Shown: positions 7,865 through 16,497 of the stretch, one piece after another
How the letters are laid out: the number at the start of each line of letters is the position of its first letter
Position numbering within the stretch: position 1 is the first letter of the stretch
NCBI GenBank assembly: GCA_014138645.1
Contig: JACJIB010000004.1
Coordinates: 372,001 to 436,000 of the forward strand
Direction of reading: 5' to 3'
Origin: Methylorubrum thiocyanatum
Lineage (GTDB): Bacteria > Pseudomonadota > Alphaproteobacteria > Rhizobiales > Beijerinckiaceae
Length of the DNA stretch: 64,000 bases
Made by a program: the position numbers and the translations under genes
The notes under the pieces: generated by a model
What the model was told of the DNA's origin: nothing
The model's input: the letters and a program-made list of their open reading frames with translations, nothing else
The model's database searches: none

Positions 7865-10222
7865 ATGCTCGTGAGTCTTCCCACCGCCGAGGAACCGAGC
7901 GTCGAACCGGCGCGCTTCCGGATCGCGGAGCCGTTGCGGGCGGCGCAGGAAGCGCTTGCCCGGGCGCAGGATGCCGCCGGTATCGGCGTGTTCACCCTCG
8001 ACCTGCGCGAGGGCCTGCTGCATCCGAGCCCGGCCTTCTGCCGGCTGCACGGCTTGGAGCCGCGCGAGCACTATCCCCTCGCCGCCCTTGCCGAGCGGCT
8101 CGCGGCGGAGGACGCGGCGGCGATCCCATCGGGCGACGCACCGCCCGGCGAGACGTTCTACCGCGTCCGCGATCCGCTGACCGGCGCCCTGCGCTGGATC
8201 GCCCGCACCCTCGAGATCGAGTGCGACGTGTACGGCAAGGCCGCGCGCCTGTTCGGCGTGGTGCGGGACGTGACCGAGCAGCGGGCCCAGCGCACGACGC
8301 TGGCCGAGAGCGAGCAGCACTACCGCACGCTGTTCGAGCAGATGGACGAGGGCTACTGCGTCATCGAGTTCATCGACGGCCCGCACGGCCCCCTGAGCGA
8401 CTACGTCCACGTCACCGCCAACCGCGCCTACGCGCAGCATGCCGGCATCGAGAGCGTCGCCGGCAAGCGCCTGCGCGAGATCGTGGGGGAGGAGGCCGAG
8501 GGCTGGCTCGCGCTCTACGGCGACGTCCTGCGCACCGGCCGGCCGATCCGCTTCCAGCGCGAGCTGGTCGCCACGGGCCGCTACCTCGAACTGGCCGCCT
8601 TCCGCATCGAGCCTGCATCCCGGCGCCAGGTCGCGGTGCTGTTCCAGGACATCACCGCGCGCCGCCGCGTGGAACACCTGCTCCATTCCAAGGCCGCCGA
8701 CCTGGAGGCGGAGGTGGTGGCGCAACGGCGCGACCGCGACCGCGTCTGGACCCTCTCGCCGGTGCTCAAGGTCGTGACCACTCCCGATGGGCGGATCGAG
8801 GCGGTGAACCCGTCCTGGAGCCGGACGCTGGGCTGGTCGGCGGGCGAGACGGTGGGCCGGCACGTGCCCGACTTCTTCGTCCCCGAGGAGCGTGCGGCGG
8901 CCGAGGCGGCGCTGGAGCGGCTCGCGGCCGGCGGCTCGACCGATCTCGAACTGACCTGCCTCACCAAGGATGGCGGCGCCCGCCGGGTGCTCTGGACCAT
9001 CGTGCCCGCCGACGGCCTGCTCTACGGCTTCGGCCGCGACATCACCGAGCAGCGCCAGGCCGAGGAAGCCCTGCGCCAGTCGCAGAAGCTGGAGGCGGTG
9101 GGCCAGCTCACCGGGGGCGTGGCCCACGACTTCAACAACCTGCTGACCATCATCCGCTCCTCGGTGGAGTTTCTGCGAAGGCCCGATCTCGCGCCCGAGC
9201 GCAAGGCGCGCTACCTCGACGCCGTTTCCGACACCGTGGACCGCGCCGCCAAGCTGACGGGCCAGCTCCTGGCCTTCGCCCGGCGGCAGGCGCTCAAGCC
9301 CGAGACCTTCGACGTGGGCGAGCGGCTGCGCAGCATCTCGGAAATGCTCGACTCGGTGACGGGGGCGCGCATCCGCGTCGTCACCGACCTGCCCGGCGCC
9401 CCCTGCTTCGTGCGCGCCGATGCCAGCCAGTTCGAGACGGCGCTCGTCAACATGGCGGTGAACGCCCGCGACGCCATGGACGGGGAGGGCTGCCTGACGC
9501 TGCGCCTCGACGGGACCGCACCGATGCCGCCGATCCGCGGCCATGCCGGTGCCGCCGGGCCCTTCGTCGCGGTCTCGGTCGTCGACACCGGCACCGGTAT
9601 CGCGAGCGCCGACCTGACCCGCATCTTCGAGCCGTTCTTCACCACCAAGGAGGTGGGACGGGGCACGGGGCTCGGCCTCTCCCAGGTGATCGGCTTCGCC
9701 AAGCAATCGGGCGGCGACGTGGACGTGAAGAGCCGCGCGGGCGAGGGCACGACCTTCACCCTCTACCTGCCCGAGGTCGCCGCCCCCCTGGCAGCCCCTG
9801 CCCCCGCCGGACCGGGGCCGGATCCCGGCACCGCGGCGCATCTGCGCATCCTCGTGGTCGAGGACAACCTCGAAGTCGGCCGCTTCTGCACGCAGATCCT
9901 GGAGGAACTCGGCCACCGCCCGGTCTGGGCCGAGAACGCCGAGGCCGCCCTGGTCGAGCTGGAGCGGGCCGCGCCGCCCTTCGACGCGGTCTTTTCCGAC
10001 GTGGTGATGCCGGGCATGGGCGGCATCGCGCTCGCCCGCATCCTGCGCGAACGCCTGCCGGATCTGCCGGTGGTGCTCACCTCCGGCTACAGCCACGTCC
10101 TGGCGCAGGACGACGCGCACGGGTTCGAGCTGCTGCGCAAGCCGTATTCGGCGGAGGAGCTGGGGCGGGTGCTGCGTGAGATGGCGGGGCGGCGGGGGAC
10201 GCGGGACGCGATGCCGGCCTGA
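7865..10222 (+). CDS. PAS-domain hybrid histidine kinase
   Basis: This cytoplasmic sensor kinase of about 785 residues has no membrane segments. In order it has three PAS-like domains (about 20-140, 150-275 and 295-405), an H-box GGVAHDFNNLLT (about 418) with phospho-acceptor His, an ATPase domain (NMAVNARDAM, GTGLGLSQVIGFAKQSGGDV) and a receiver domain at the C-terminus (ILVVEDN, with phospho-acceptor Asp in VFSDVVMPGMGG). A GTG at 7859 is an alternative start. No cognate output regulator is adjacent, so phosphate may pass through a separate phosphotransfer protein. The stand-alone CheB-like gene is next on the opposite strand. The stimulus is unknown. Confidence 0.92.
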   Translation: MLVSLPTAEEPSVEPARFRIAEPLRAAQEALARAQDAAGIGVFTLDLREGLLHPSPAFCRLHGLEPREHYPLAALAERLAAEDAAAIPSGDAPPGETFYRVRDPLTGALRWIARTLEIECDVYGKAARLFGVVRDVTEQRAQRTTLAESEQHYRTLFEQMDEGYCVIEFIDGPHGPLSDYVHVTANRAYAQHAGIESVAGKRLREIVGEEAEGWLALYGDVLRTGRPIRFQRELVATGRYLELAAFRIEPASRRQVAVLFQDITARRRVEHLLHSKAADLEAEVVAQRRDRDRVWTLSPVLKVVTTPDGRIEAVNPSWSRTLGWSAGETVGRHVPDFFVPEERAAAEAALERLAAGGSTDLELTCLTKDGGARRVLWTIVPADGLLYGFGRDITEQRQAEEALRQSQKLEAVGQLTGGVAHDFNNLLTIIRSSVEFLRRPDLAPERKARYLDAVSDTVDRAAKLTGQLLAFARRQALKPETFDVGERLRSISEMLDSVTGARIRVVTDLPGAPCFVRADASQFETALVNMAVNARDAMDGEGCLTLRLDGTAPMPPIRGHAGAAGPFVAVSVVDTGTGIASADLTRIFEPFFTTKEVGRGTGLGLSQVIGFAKQSGGDVDVKSRAGEGTTFTLYLPEVAAPLAAPAPAGPGPDPGTAAHLRILVVEDNLEVGRFCTQILEELGHRPVWAENAEAALVELERAAPPFDAVFSDVVMPGMGGIALARILRERLPDLPVVLTSGYSHVLAQDDAHGFELLRKPYSAEELGRVLREMAGRRGTRDAMPA

Positions 10223-10303
10223 GGTCGAGCCCAATCCGCTGACGATAAACCGGACTGCTTGCGACCCTGATCGGAGGTTCCGAGCCCCCGTTCGAGCGCA
10301 ATC

Positions 10304-10328
10304 CGACGAAGTGGAAACCGGTTCGTCG
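10304..10328. repeat. Hairpin with GTGGAAACCGG loop, copy 1
   Basis: CGACGAA (10304-10310) pairs perfectly with TTCGTCG (10322-10328) around the 11-nt loop GTGGAAACCGG. A second copy at 37965-37987 has a different but still paired stem and the loop GTGGAGACCGG. It lies in a 173-bp gap between two convergent genes, at the 3' end of the hybrid kinase. Conservation of loop with covariation of stem argues for a structured repeat. Confidence 0.6.
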
Positions 10329-10395
10329 AAAGAAGGCGCGTCAAAACAAAAACCGAGAGACGCCGACCTGATGCGATCTCAGGTCGGACACGGCT

Positions 10396-10989
10396 CTAGT
10401 GGTCGCCGCGCGCAACAGCTTCGACGATGGCGGCGGCAATCGTCTGGGGGCTCCCGACCACGTCGATAGGACCACTGTAACCGATTGCGTTCTCGGGCAT
10501 GCCCCGGTGGAGCTTCGAATTGGGCGTAATCACCATCGTCAGACCGCCGGCCTCATGGATCGCCGCGACGCCGCGCGACCCATCATCCAGCGATCCCGAC
10601 AGGACGACGCCAATCACCCGCTTCTTCGCGTACCGGGCAACCGACCGGAAGAGCAGATCGACCGTGCGGTTCCTGTGCTGGCGATCGGGATCATCGACCA
10701 GTCCCCCCAAGCTGCGCGCTGCAAGCGTGAGATGCTGGCCGGGCTCGCCGATGTAGACGGTGCCCCGCTCGAACTTCTCGCCTTCCTCGGCAATCAGGAC
10801 CGGATGGGAGCAGGCACGCTCCAACACGGGTCTCAGATTGCTCGGTCTATCCCAGGGCCTATGCAACACGACGAGGATCACGGCTTGGATCGACGGCGGA
10901 AGAGCAGCGAGCAACGCCTCGATATCCCTCAGGCCCTCGCCTCCTGAGGCACCAACGGCAACAAACCAGGGCGAGCCATCGTCCGTCAT
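10396..10989 (-). CDS. Stand-alone CheB-type methylesterase domain protein
   Basis: The 197-residue protein consists only of a CheB methylesterase domain. The catalytic Ser lies in VAVGASGGEGLRDIEALL, the His in VVLHRPWDRPSNLRPVL and the Asp in GVVLSGSLDDGSRGVAAI. Classical CheB carries a receiver domain in front that inhibits the esterase until phosphorylated; it is absent here. The length matches proteins made only of this domain. No cheR, methyl-accepting receptor or cheA is in the window. It converges on the hybrid kinase. It may demethylate or deamidate a non-chemotaxis target, but that is inference. Confidence 0.88.
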   Translation of the reverse strand: MTDDGSPWFVAVGASGGEGLRDIEALLAALPPSIQAVILVVLHRPWDRPSNLRPVLERACSHPVLIAEEGEKFERGTVYIGEPGQHLTLAARSLGGLVDDPDRQHRNRTVDLLFRSVARYAKKRVIGVVLSGSLDDGSRGVAAIHEAGGLTMVITPNSKLHRGMPENAIGYSGPIDVVGSPQTIAAAIVEAVARGDH

Positions 10990-11141
10990 GCCACCTGATT
11001 ACCAGTGGACGCGCCTGGAAGTCACGCGCGGGCTCAGGTCCCGATCCTCCCGTTGAAAGACGGACCGCTCCCCACCCTCGGCAGCGACTTATACAGCCAA
11101 ATAGATTCCCTTTTCTCCCGACGCTGCATTCACATCGCGCC

Positions 11142-12050
11142 TCACGCGGCCAAGCGCGGAAACACCAGCGTCTGGTGCAGGGAAACACCGGCGGTCACGC
11201 CGTCGGCCGACGCCCAGGCCACGCTGTGCGGGAAGCGCGCTGCGTCGCCGGCCGCGTAGACACCGGGAACCGTCGTCTCCTTCATCGCGTCGGTGCGGAT
11301 CGTCGGTCCCAGCATTCCCTCGTCCACGGCGCAGCCGAGCTGCTCCGCGAGCGGGCTGTTCAGGCGGTATCGCGGGCCGACGAAGAGCGCCTCCAGCGGG
11401 ATCGTCCGGCCATCCGCCATGGCGAGCGCCGACAGGGCGCGCCCCTCGCCCGCAAGGGCCCGCACGGAGCCGGTCTCGATCCTGATCTTGCGGGCGGCGA
11501 GCCGCGTGCAAGCCTCCGCGTCGGGGGCCGGGTTCCCGTTCAGAAAGAGCGTGGTCGGCCCCCATTCCGCGATCAGCTCCGCCTGATGGAGCGATTTGGG
11601 TCCGGCGAACAGAACGCCGAGCATCCGCCCGGCAAATTCGAAGCCGTGGCAATAGGGGCAGTGCAGCACGCTCGCGCCCCAGCGCTCGGCCAGCCCGGGG
11701 AGGTCCGGCAGGATGTCGCGGATGCCGAAGGCCAGGACGAGTTTCGAGGCTTCGAGCCGCTGGCCGCCCGCGAGCGAGACGGCGAAGCCGTCGCCTGCGG
11801 CGCGCGCCGACACCGCCTCCCCCGCAACGAAGCTGGCGTTCGGATAGCCCGCGAGCTGTGCGCGGGCGGCGGCGATCATCGCCAGCGGGTTCTCTCCATC
11901 CTGCGCGAAGAAGCCGTGCGAGGCATCGGCGAACCGGTTGCGGGGGGCGCCGGCATCGATGACGCAGACCCTGCGGCGGGCGCGGGCGATGTAGAGCGCC
12001 GCGGACAGGCCGGCGAAGCTGCCGCCGACGATGATCGCATCATAACGCAT
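11142..12050 (-). CDS. Thioredoxin reductase-like FAD/NAD(P) oxidoreductase
   Basis: This 302-residue enzyme has an N-terminal FAD-binding motif ([22 protein letters not shown]), the redox pair Cys131-Cys134 in [12 protein letters not shown], and a C-terminal FAD contact [12 protein letters not shown]. The size and order fit low-molecular-weight thioredoxin reductases and their relatives that lack a dedicated thioredoxin. The NAD(P) motif between (LGVLFAGP) is weaker than in bona fide thioredoxin reductases. Its start overlaps the upstream Rrf2 gene by 11 nt, so the two are translated together. It is probably induced when the Rrf2 repressor is released. Confidence 0.9.
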   Translation of the reverse strand: MRYDAIIVGGSFAGLSAALYIARARRRVCVIDAGAPRNRFADASHGFFAQDGENPLAMIAAARAQLAGYPNASFVAGEAVSARAAGDGFAVSLAGGQRLEASKLVLAFGIRDILPDLPGLAERWGASVLHCPYCHGFEFAGRMLGVLFAGPKSLHQAELIAEWGPTTLFLNGNPAPDAEACTRLAARKIRIETGSVRALAGEGRALSALAMADGRTIPLEALFVGPRYRLNSPLAEQLGCAVDEGMLGPTIRTDAMKETTVPGVYAAGDAARFPHSVAWASADGVTAGVSLHQTLVFPRLAA

Positions 12051-12504
12051 GGGCGGTCTCCGGGTTGACGTCGCCGCCGCGCGCGGCGAGGCGGGCGTGG
12101 AAATCGGCGCTCAGCGCGGCGAGCGTGATCCGGCCGAGCTGCGCCATCAGCAGCGCCTCCGCCTCGCGGAAGCTCGCATCCATCGCGGCATTGACCGCCT
12201 GCTCGACGAGGCAGCCGGGCGCCTCGCTCCGGTTGCCCATGGCGAAGATTTCGGGGGCGCCGAGCGCCTCGTAGATGTCGCGCAGCGTGACCGCCTGGAC
12301 ATCACAGGCGATCCGCCAGCCGCCGCCATGCCCCTTCTCGGAACGGACGTAGCCCCGGTCCCGCAGGCCCGCCATGATGCGCCGGACCACGACGGGGTTG
12401 GTCTGCATCATGCCGGCCAGGAACTCGGAGGTCACCGGCCCCTCGATCTCCGCCATGTGCAGGAGGACGTGGAGGACGCCCGAAAGCTTGCTGTCGCGTC
12501 TCAT
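12040..12504 (-). CDS. Rrf2-family transcriptional regulator
   Basis: This 154-residue regulator has the Rrf2 winged helix ([19 protein letters not shown], then [28 protein letters not shown]) and the wing [15 protein letters not shown]. Only two cysteines are present (Cys67 and Cys98), so the three-Cys iron-sulfur ligand set of IscR and NsrR is missing. Thiol or ligand sensing of the CymR/YwnA kind is more likely. A perfect 16-bp palindrome covers its own start codon, pointing to autorepression. It is the first gene of a two-gene operon with the oxidoreductase. Confidence 0.9.
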   Translation of the reverse strand: MRRDSKLSGVLHVLLHMAEIEGPVTSEFLAGMMQTNPVVVRRIMAGLRDRGYVRSEKGHGGGWRIACDVQAVTLRDIYEALGAPEIFAMGNRSEAPGCLVEQAVNAAMDASFREAEALLMAQLGRITLAALSADFHARLAARGGDVNPETAHAL

Positions 12505-12517
12505 GTAACTTTACATG
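12502..12517. promoter_or_regulatory. Probable Rrf2 operator overlapping the start codon
   Basis: CATGTAACTTTACATG is a perfect palindrome of two 7-bp arms with a CT spacer. Its left arm contains the start codon of the Rrf2 gene (CAT at 12502-12504 on the plus strand). A second partial ACATG/CATG pair continues to about 12524. The AT-rich composition stands out from the GC-rich surroundings. Rrf2 proteins bind such dyads as dimers. Confidence 0.65.
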
Positions 12518-12567
12518 TTTCATGATAGGACGCCTGTCAAGCGCGCGGTGCGGCGTGCCCCGAAACG

Positions 12568-12595
12568 CAAGAAGGCCCGCCTCCCGGCGAGCCTT
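12568..12595 (-). terminator. Intrinsic terminator after the small lipoprotein gene
   Basis: AAGGCCCGCC (12572-12581) and GGCGAGCCTT (12586-12595) form a 10-bp stem with one mismatch and a TCCC loop. Read on the minus strand it is followed by a short T-rich run. It lies downstream of the lipoprotein gene and upstream of the Rrf2 operator. Confidence 0.5.
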
Positions 12596-12607
12596 CCCCT
12601 GTCCGAG

Positions 12608-12630
12608 CCGCCCGGCCATCGGCCGGGCGG
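12608..12630 (-). terminator. Strong GC hairpin after the small lipoprotein gene
   Basis: CCGCCCGGCC (12608-12617) pairs perfectly with GGCCGGGCGG (12621-12630) around an ATC loop. It lies 22 nt past the lipoprotein stop codon. There is no T-tract, so it may act with the next hairpin as a tandem terminator or as a 3'-end stabiliser. Confidence 0.5.
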
Positions 12631-12652
12631 ACCCGAGAATCTCTCGGAAAGA

Positions 12653-12868
12653 TTACGGCTGACCGGCCGGCTTGTTCGCGGCGGGCGGGTTGGTCGGCGC
12701 CGTGGTCTGGCCGGCGGCCGGCGGAGTCGCGGGCGGCGTCGCCGGGGCGGTGGTCGTGGTGTTGGCCGGAGGCGTGGTCGTGCCGGTGGTGTCCTTCTTC
12801 TCGTCCTTGCAGGCGGCGAGGCCGAGGGCGAGCAGGCCGAGGACGGGAAGCAGCTTGATGGCGCGCAT
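12653..12868 (-). CDS. Small Thr/Pro-rich lipoprotein
   Basis: The 71-residue product starts with a lipoprotein signal peptide (MRAIKLLPVLGLLALGLAAC) whose lipobox LAAC ends at Cys20. The mature part is a short charged stretch (KDEKKD) followed by Thr, Pro and Ala, as in a disordered tether. The ATG at 12868 has the purine-rich GGAGGAAC just upstream on the minus strand. A much longer open frame continues upstream only because the region lacks stops. The function is unknown; placement in the inner or outer membrane is predicted from the lipobox alone. Confidence 0.8.
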   Translation of the reverse strand: MRAIKLLPVLGLLALGLAACKDEKKDTTGTTTPPANTTTTAPATPPATPPAAGQTTAPTNPPAANKPAGQP

Positions 12869-13086
12869 GGTGTTCCTCCGTATCGTTGAGCCCTTCGCGC
12901 GCCGCCCCGGACGGACCGGCGGAAGGGCGAAAACGGGCTTTGCCGTGCTGTGGCAAAGCTGAGAACGCATTCCGGCCCCGGACCGTTCAACATTTGCGCG
13001 CCGACGGCCCCGAAGAACCGGGAAAGACCAAGCTTCCTCAGGAAAAGATAAGCGGGATGAAACCGGCAGTCCCGCCGTTGTGCCCC

Positions 13087-13977
13087 CTATCGGACCTGAC
13101 AGGTCTCGCAGAAGAACGTCGAGCGTCCGCCCTGAACGATCCGGCCGATCCGCCCGGTGCAGCCCTTGGTCGGGCAGGCATGGCCCACCCGGTCGTAGAC
13201 GCGGAAGCCGTGCTGGAAGGCGCCGCGCTCCCCGTCCGGCCGGGCGTAGTCGCGGAGGGTGGAGCCCCCGGCCGCCACCGCCTCGGTGAGCACCGCCTTG
13301 ATCTCCTTGACGAGTTTCTTCGCCTTCGGCGTCGGGGCGCCGTCGGGCTTGGCGAGCGCGCCCGCCGGCAGGGCCGGGTGGAGGCCGGAGCGGTGCAGCG
13401 CCTCGCAGACATAGATGTTGCCTAAGCCCGCGATCAGGCGCTGGTCGAGGAGCGCGGCCTTCAGCGGCGTGATTTTTCTCGCGAACAGGCGCGCGAGCAC
13501 CGCACCGTCGAGCGCGTCGGAGAGCGGCTCGACGCCCATCGCCGCGAAATGGCGGCAGGTTTCGAGGTCGCGCGTGGCCACGAGGTCCATGAAGCCGAAG
13601 CGGCGGGCGTCGTTGTAGGTGACGGTGGCGCCGTTGGCGAAGGCCATCACCACGTGGTCGTGCTTGGGCGTGCCGAGCGCCCCTTCGAGGTAGAAGTCGC
13701 CCGGCGAGAGGTTCGAGCCGTCGGGCATCCGCACGTCGAAGCGCCCGCTCATGCCGAGATGCAGGATCAGGCTCTCGCCGGAATCGAGATGCGCCGTGAG
13801 GTATTTCGCCCGGCGCGCCAGCTCCCGCACGGTCGTGCCCTCCAGCCGCTCGGCGAAGCGCTCGGGGAAGGGGAAGCGCAGGTTCGGCCGGCGCAGGGTC
13901 ACGCGGGCGAAACGCGCGCCGACCATCGCGGGGGCCAGGCCCCGGCGCACGGTCTCGACTTCGGGCAGTTCGGGCAT
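13087..13977 (-). CDS. mutM: Formamidopyrimidine-DNA glycosylase
   Basis: MutM removes oxidised purines such as 8-oxoguanine in base excision repair. The protein has 296 residues. The catalytic Pro2-Glu3 follow the initiator Met ([14 protein letters not shown]), which fixes the start at 13977. The helix-two-turn-helix region [18 protein letters not shown] and the C-terminal zinc finger (CPTKGC...STFFCETCQ, four Cys) are both intact. It stands apart from its neighbours, with a 235-nt non-coding gap before the next divergent gene. Confidence 0.97.
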   Translation of the reverse strand: MPELPEVETVRRGLAPAMVGARFARVTLRRPNLRFPFPERFAERLEGTTVRELARRAKYLTAHLDSGESLILHLGMSGRFDVRMPDGSNLSPGDFYLEGALGTPKHDHVVMAFANGATVTYNDARRFGFMDLVATRDLETCRHFAAMGVEPLSDALDGAVLARLFARKITPLKAALLDQRLIAGLGNIYVCEALHRSGLHPALPAGALAKPDGAPTPKAKKLVKEIKAVLTEAVAAGGSTLRDYARPDGERGAFQHGFRVYDRVGHACPTKGCTGRIGRIVQGGRSTFFCETCQVR

Positions 13978-14248
13978 GGTCGTGGGAGAGAAGCGGCACA
14001 AGAGAAGGGACAAGAGAGCTGTAGCGCCCTCCCCGCCCCCAGTGCGAGCCCTGCCGGCCCGCCCCGGGCGGCCACGGTGTCGCGCTTGCGGCCCGCTGGC
14101 CCGGGGATCGATCCGAGGAGACTTGCGGGAACCGTTGCCCGCGCAAACGGCTTGCTCCCGGCCAAGGTCCTTTCGGCGCGCGTCTCTGGCCGGACCGGCC
14201 TCCCCTTCCGGTGCGCGCGCGTCAGCCGGTCGTCGGAGTCAGTACGGC

Positions 14249-15373
14249 ATGAGCGCCCATCCCTACCGGTTCGGGATCGAGGAAGAGTATTTTCTCGCCG
14301 ATGCCGAGACCCGCGGCACGCCGCGCCGCTCGGTCAAGCCGTTCCATCAGGCGGCCGGCGAGCGGCTGCCCGAGATCGGGCGCGAGCTGCTGCAGTGTCA
14401 GGTCGAGGTCTGCACACCGCCGTCCACGGCCTTCGCCGAGGCCCGCGAGGCGTTGCTGCGCCAGCGCCGGCAATTGGCGGAGCTGGGGCGCGAGCACGGA
14501 CTCCTCGTCTTCGCCGCCGGCACTCACCCCATCGCCGACTGGGCGCGGCAATTGCCGACCAAGGGCGACCGCTACCGCGGCATCCTGCGCGATGTCGGCC
14601 TCGCCGGGCGGCGTAGCCTGATCTGCGGCATGCACGTCCATGTCGAGGTCTCCGACCCCGACCGGCGCGTGGCCCTGATGGACCGGCTGCTGCCGTTCCA
14701 GCCCTTGCTGTTTGCCCTCTCCGCCTCCTCGCCGTTCTGGCAGGGCAAGCCGACGGGGCTCGCCGCCTACCGCCTCAGCGCCTTCGGCGAGTTGCCCCGC
14801 ACCGGCCTGCCCGATCTGATGGGCGATGCGGGCGCGTACGAGCGCTACGTCCGGATCATGACCAATGCCGGCTCGATCCAGGATGCGAGCTTCCTGTGGT
14901 GGTCGCTCCGCCCCTCGATCAAGTTCCCGACGCTGGAACTGCGCATCGCCGATTCCTGCACGCGGCTTTCCGACGCCATCGTGGTGGCGGCGCTGTTCCG
15001 CTGCCTCGTGCGGCTGGTGGAGCGCCGGCCCGACATCAATGCAGGGCTCACCGGCGTGTCGCGGGCGATCGCGGCGGAGAATCTGTGGCGCGCCCAGCGC
15101 AGCGGCATCGAGGCCGAGCTGATCGACGAATCCGCCGAGCAGGCCTTCGCCTTCCCCGCCGCCCTCGACACGCTGCTCTCGCTGATCGCGGAGGATGCCG
15201 AGGCGCTGGGCTGCACCGCCGAGATCGCCGACGCCCATCGGATCCTGCGCGAGGGCACCAGCGCCGACCGCCAGATCGCCGCCTTCGAAGCCACCCGCGG
15301 CGGCGACACCAGCAACCGTCAGGCTCTCGACGCGGTGGTGGACTGGCTGGCCGAGACCACGCGCGACGGGTGA
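14249..15373 (+). CDS. YbdK-type carboxylate-amine ligase
   Basis: This 374-residue protein belongs to the GCS2 glutamate-cysteine ligase family. It starts with RFGIEEEYFLAD, where Glu residues bind metal and nucleotide, and contains CGMHVHVEV, FALSASSPFWQGKPTGLAAYRL and KFPTLELRIADSCTRLSDA. YbdK proteins have weak glutamate-cysteine ligase activity in vitro and an unsettled cellular role. The ATG at 14249 matches the family N-terminus. The gene converges with the TauE gene with 3 nt between the stops. The 271-bp stretch before it (13978-14248) holds no gene that I can support. Confidence 0.92.
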   Translation: MSAHPYRFGIEEEYFLADAETRGTPRRSVKPFHQAAGERLPEIGRELLQCQVEVCTPPSTAFAEAREALLRQRRQLAELGREHGLLVFAAGTHPIADWARQLPTKGDRYRGILRDVGLAGRRSLICGMHVHVEVSDPDRRVALMDRLLPFQPLLFALSASSPFWQGKPTGLAAYRLSAFGELPRTGLPDLMGDAGAYERYVRIMTNAGSIQDASFLWWSLRPSIKFPTLELRIADSCTRLSDAIVVAALFRCLVRLVERRPDINAGLTGVSRAIAAENLWRAQRSGIEAELIDESAEQAFAFPAALDTLLSLIAEDAEALGCTAEIADAHRILREGTSADRQIAAFEATRGGDTSNRQALDAVVDWLAETTRDG

Positions 15374-15376
15374 GAG

Positions 15377-16318
15377 CTAGCCGAACAATCCGGCGAGGCT
15401 CACGAGGCTGAGGCTCGCGATCAGGAGCCCCACCACGACCATCAGCACCCGCGCCGGGATCACACGCACCAGCAGGGCGGCGAGGGGCGCGGCGAACAGC
15501 CCGCCGAGGATGAGGCCGGCGATGGTGGTCCAGTGGGTCAGCCCACCGAGCAGGGTGAAGGAGAGGCCGCTCGCGAGCGCGATGAAGAACTCCGCGGCGT
15601 TGACCGTGCCGATCGTGGTGCGCGGATCCTGCCCGCCGCCGACGAGCGTCGTCGTCACCACCGGCCCCCACCCGCCGCCGCCGACCGCATCGACGAAGCC
15701 GCCGCCGAGCGCCAGCGGCACCACGGCGCGGGGCGGCTCGCGGCGGGTCTTCAGGGTGCGGAACGCCTTCGACAGGACGTAGAGCCCCATCCCGAGCAGA
15801 TAGACCGAGACGAACGGCTTGATCGCCTCGCCATCGACCGAGGTGAGGAGGGTGGCGCCCGCCACCGCGCCGATGGCGCCGGGGATCAGCAGGCGCCGGA
15901 ACAGCCTCCCGTCCACATTGCCGAGCCGCCAGTGCGAGAGGCCGGAGAAGGCGGTGGTGAAGATCTCGGCGACATGCACGGAGGCCGAGGCGGCGGCCGG
16001 CGGCACGCCGGTGGAAAGCAGGAAGGTGGTCGAAGTGATGCCGTAGGCCATGCCGAGCGCACCATCGACGGTCTGCGCCGCGAGCCCGACCGCCGCGGCA
16101 GTCCAGAAGCCGCGGCTTGCCAGCCCCTCCATGACGGTGTGGACGACGCCCCCGCCCGCGCCCTGGGCGAGCACGGCCAGAACCGCCGCGATCACCGCGA
16201 GGGTGGCGAGGGCGGCGACACCCAGGAGGGCAAGCGTGAGGGCGAGCGTGCGCGGCTCGCCGAATTTCGTCGGCCGCGCGGCGGCGGAGGACGATCCGGC
16301 CATCGGAAAGCGATCCAT
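15377..16318 (-). CDS. TauE/SafE-family sulfite exporter-like permease
   Basis: This membrane protein of about 313 residues has eight or so hydrophobic segments in two repeats. The family signatures are AAQTVDGALGMAYGITSTTFLLSTGVPPAAASASVHVAE in the first half and GGFVDAVGGGGWGPVVTTTLVGGG in the second. TauE/SafE proteins export sulfite, sulfoacetate or related organosulfur anions; the actual substrate cannot be read from sequence. The start could be the ATG at 16318 or 16303. It converges with the YbdK-type gene. Confidence 0.9.
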   Translation of the reverse strand: MDRFPMAGSSSAAARPTKFGEPRTLALTLALLGVAALATLAVIAAVLAVLAQGAGGGVVHTVMEGLASRGFWTAAAVGLAAQTVDGALGMAYGITSTTFLLSTGVPPAAASASVHVAEIFTTAFSGLSHWRLGNVDGRLFRRLLIPGAIGAVAGATLLTSVDGEAIKPFVSVYLLGMGLYVLSKAFRTLKTRREPPRAVVPLALGGGFVDAVGGGGWGPVVTTTLVGGGQDPRTTIGTVNAAEFFIALASGLSFTLLGGLTHWTTIAGLILGGLFAAPLAALLVRVIPARVLMVVVGLLIASLSLVSLAGLFG

Positions 16319-16497
16319 GCGAGAAGGAGCCGAGAAGCTAAGGGCTCGGCCGGGGCAGGCAAGGCTTCGGGTTTTCCAAAGTTCAACGCACGGGGAGGCC
16401 AACATTCTCCGCAGTCTCCCTGCGCAAGAATGTCGTTCTCCGCCGCCGCGACAACCGTCGATGCGCGATCAGCCGGCCGCCGTCATGGCCGGCCGCC

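Noticed and set aside
7661..10234. An 857-codon minus-strand open frame
   Set aside because: It is a shadow of the hybrid kinase in GC-rich DNA.
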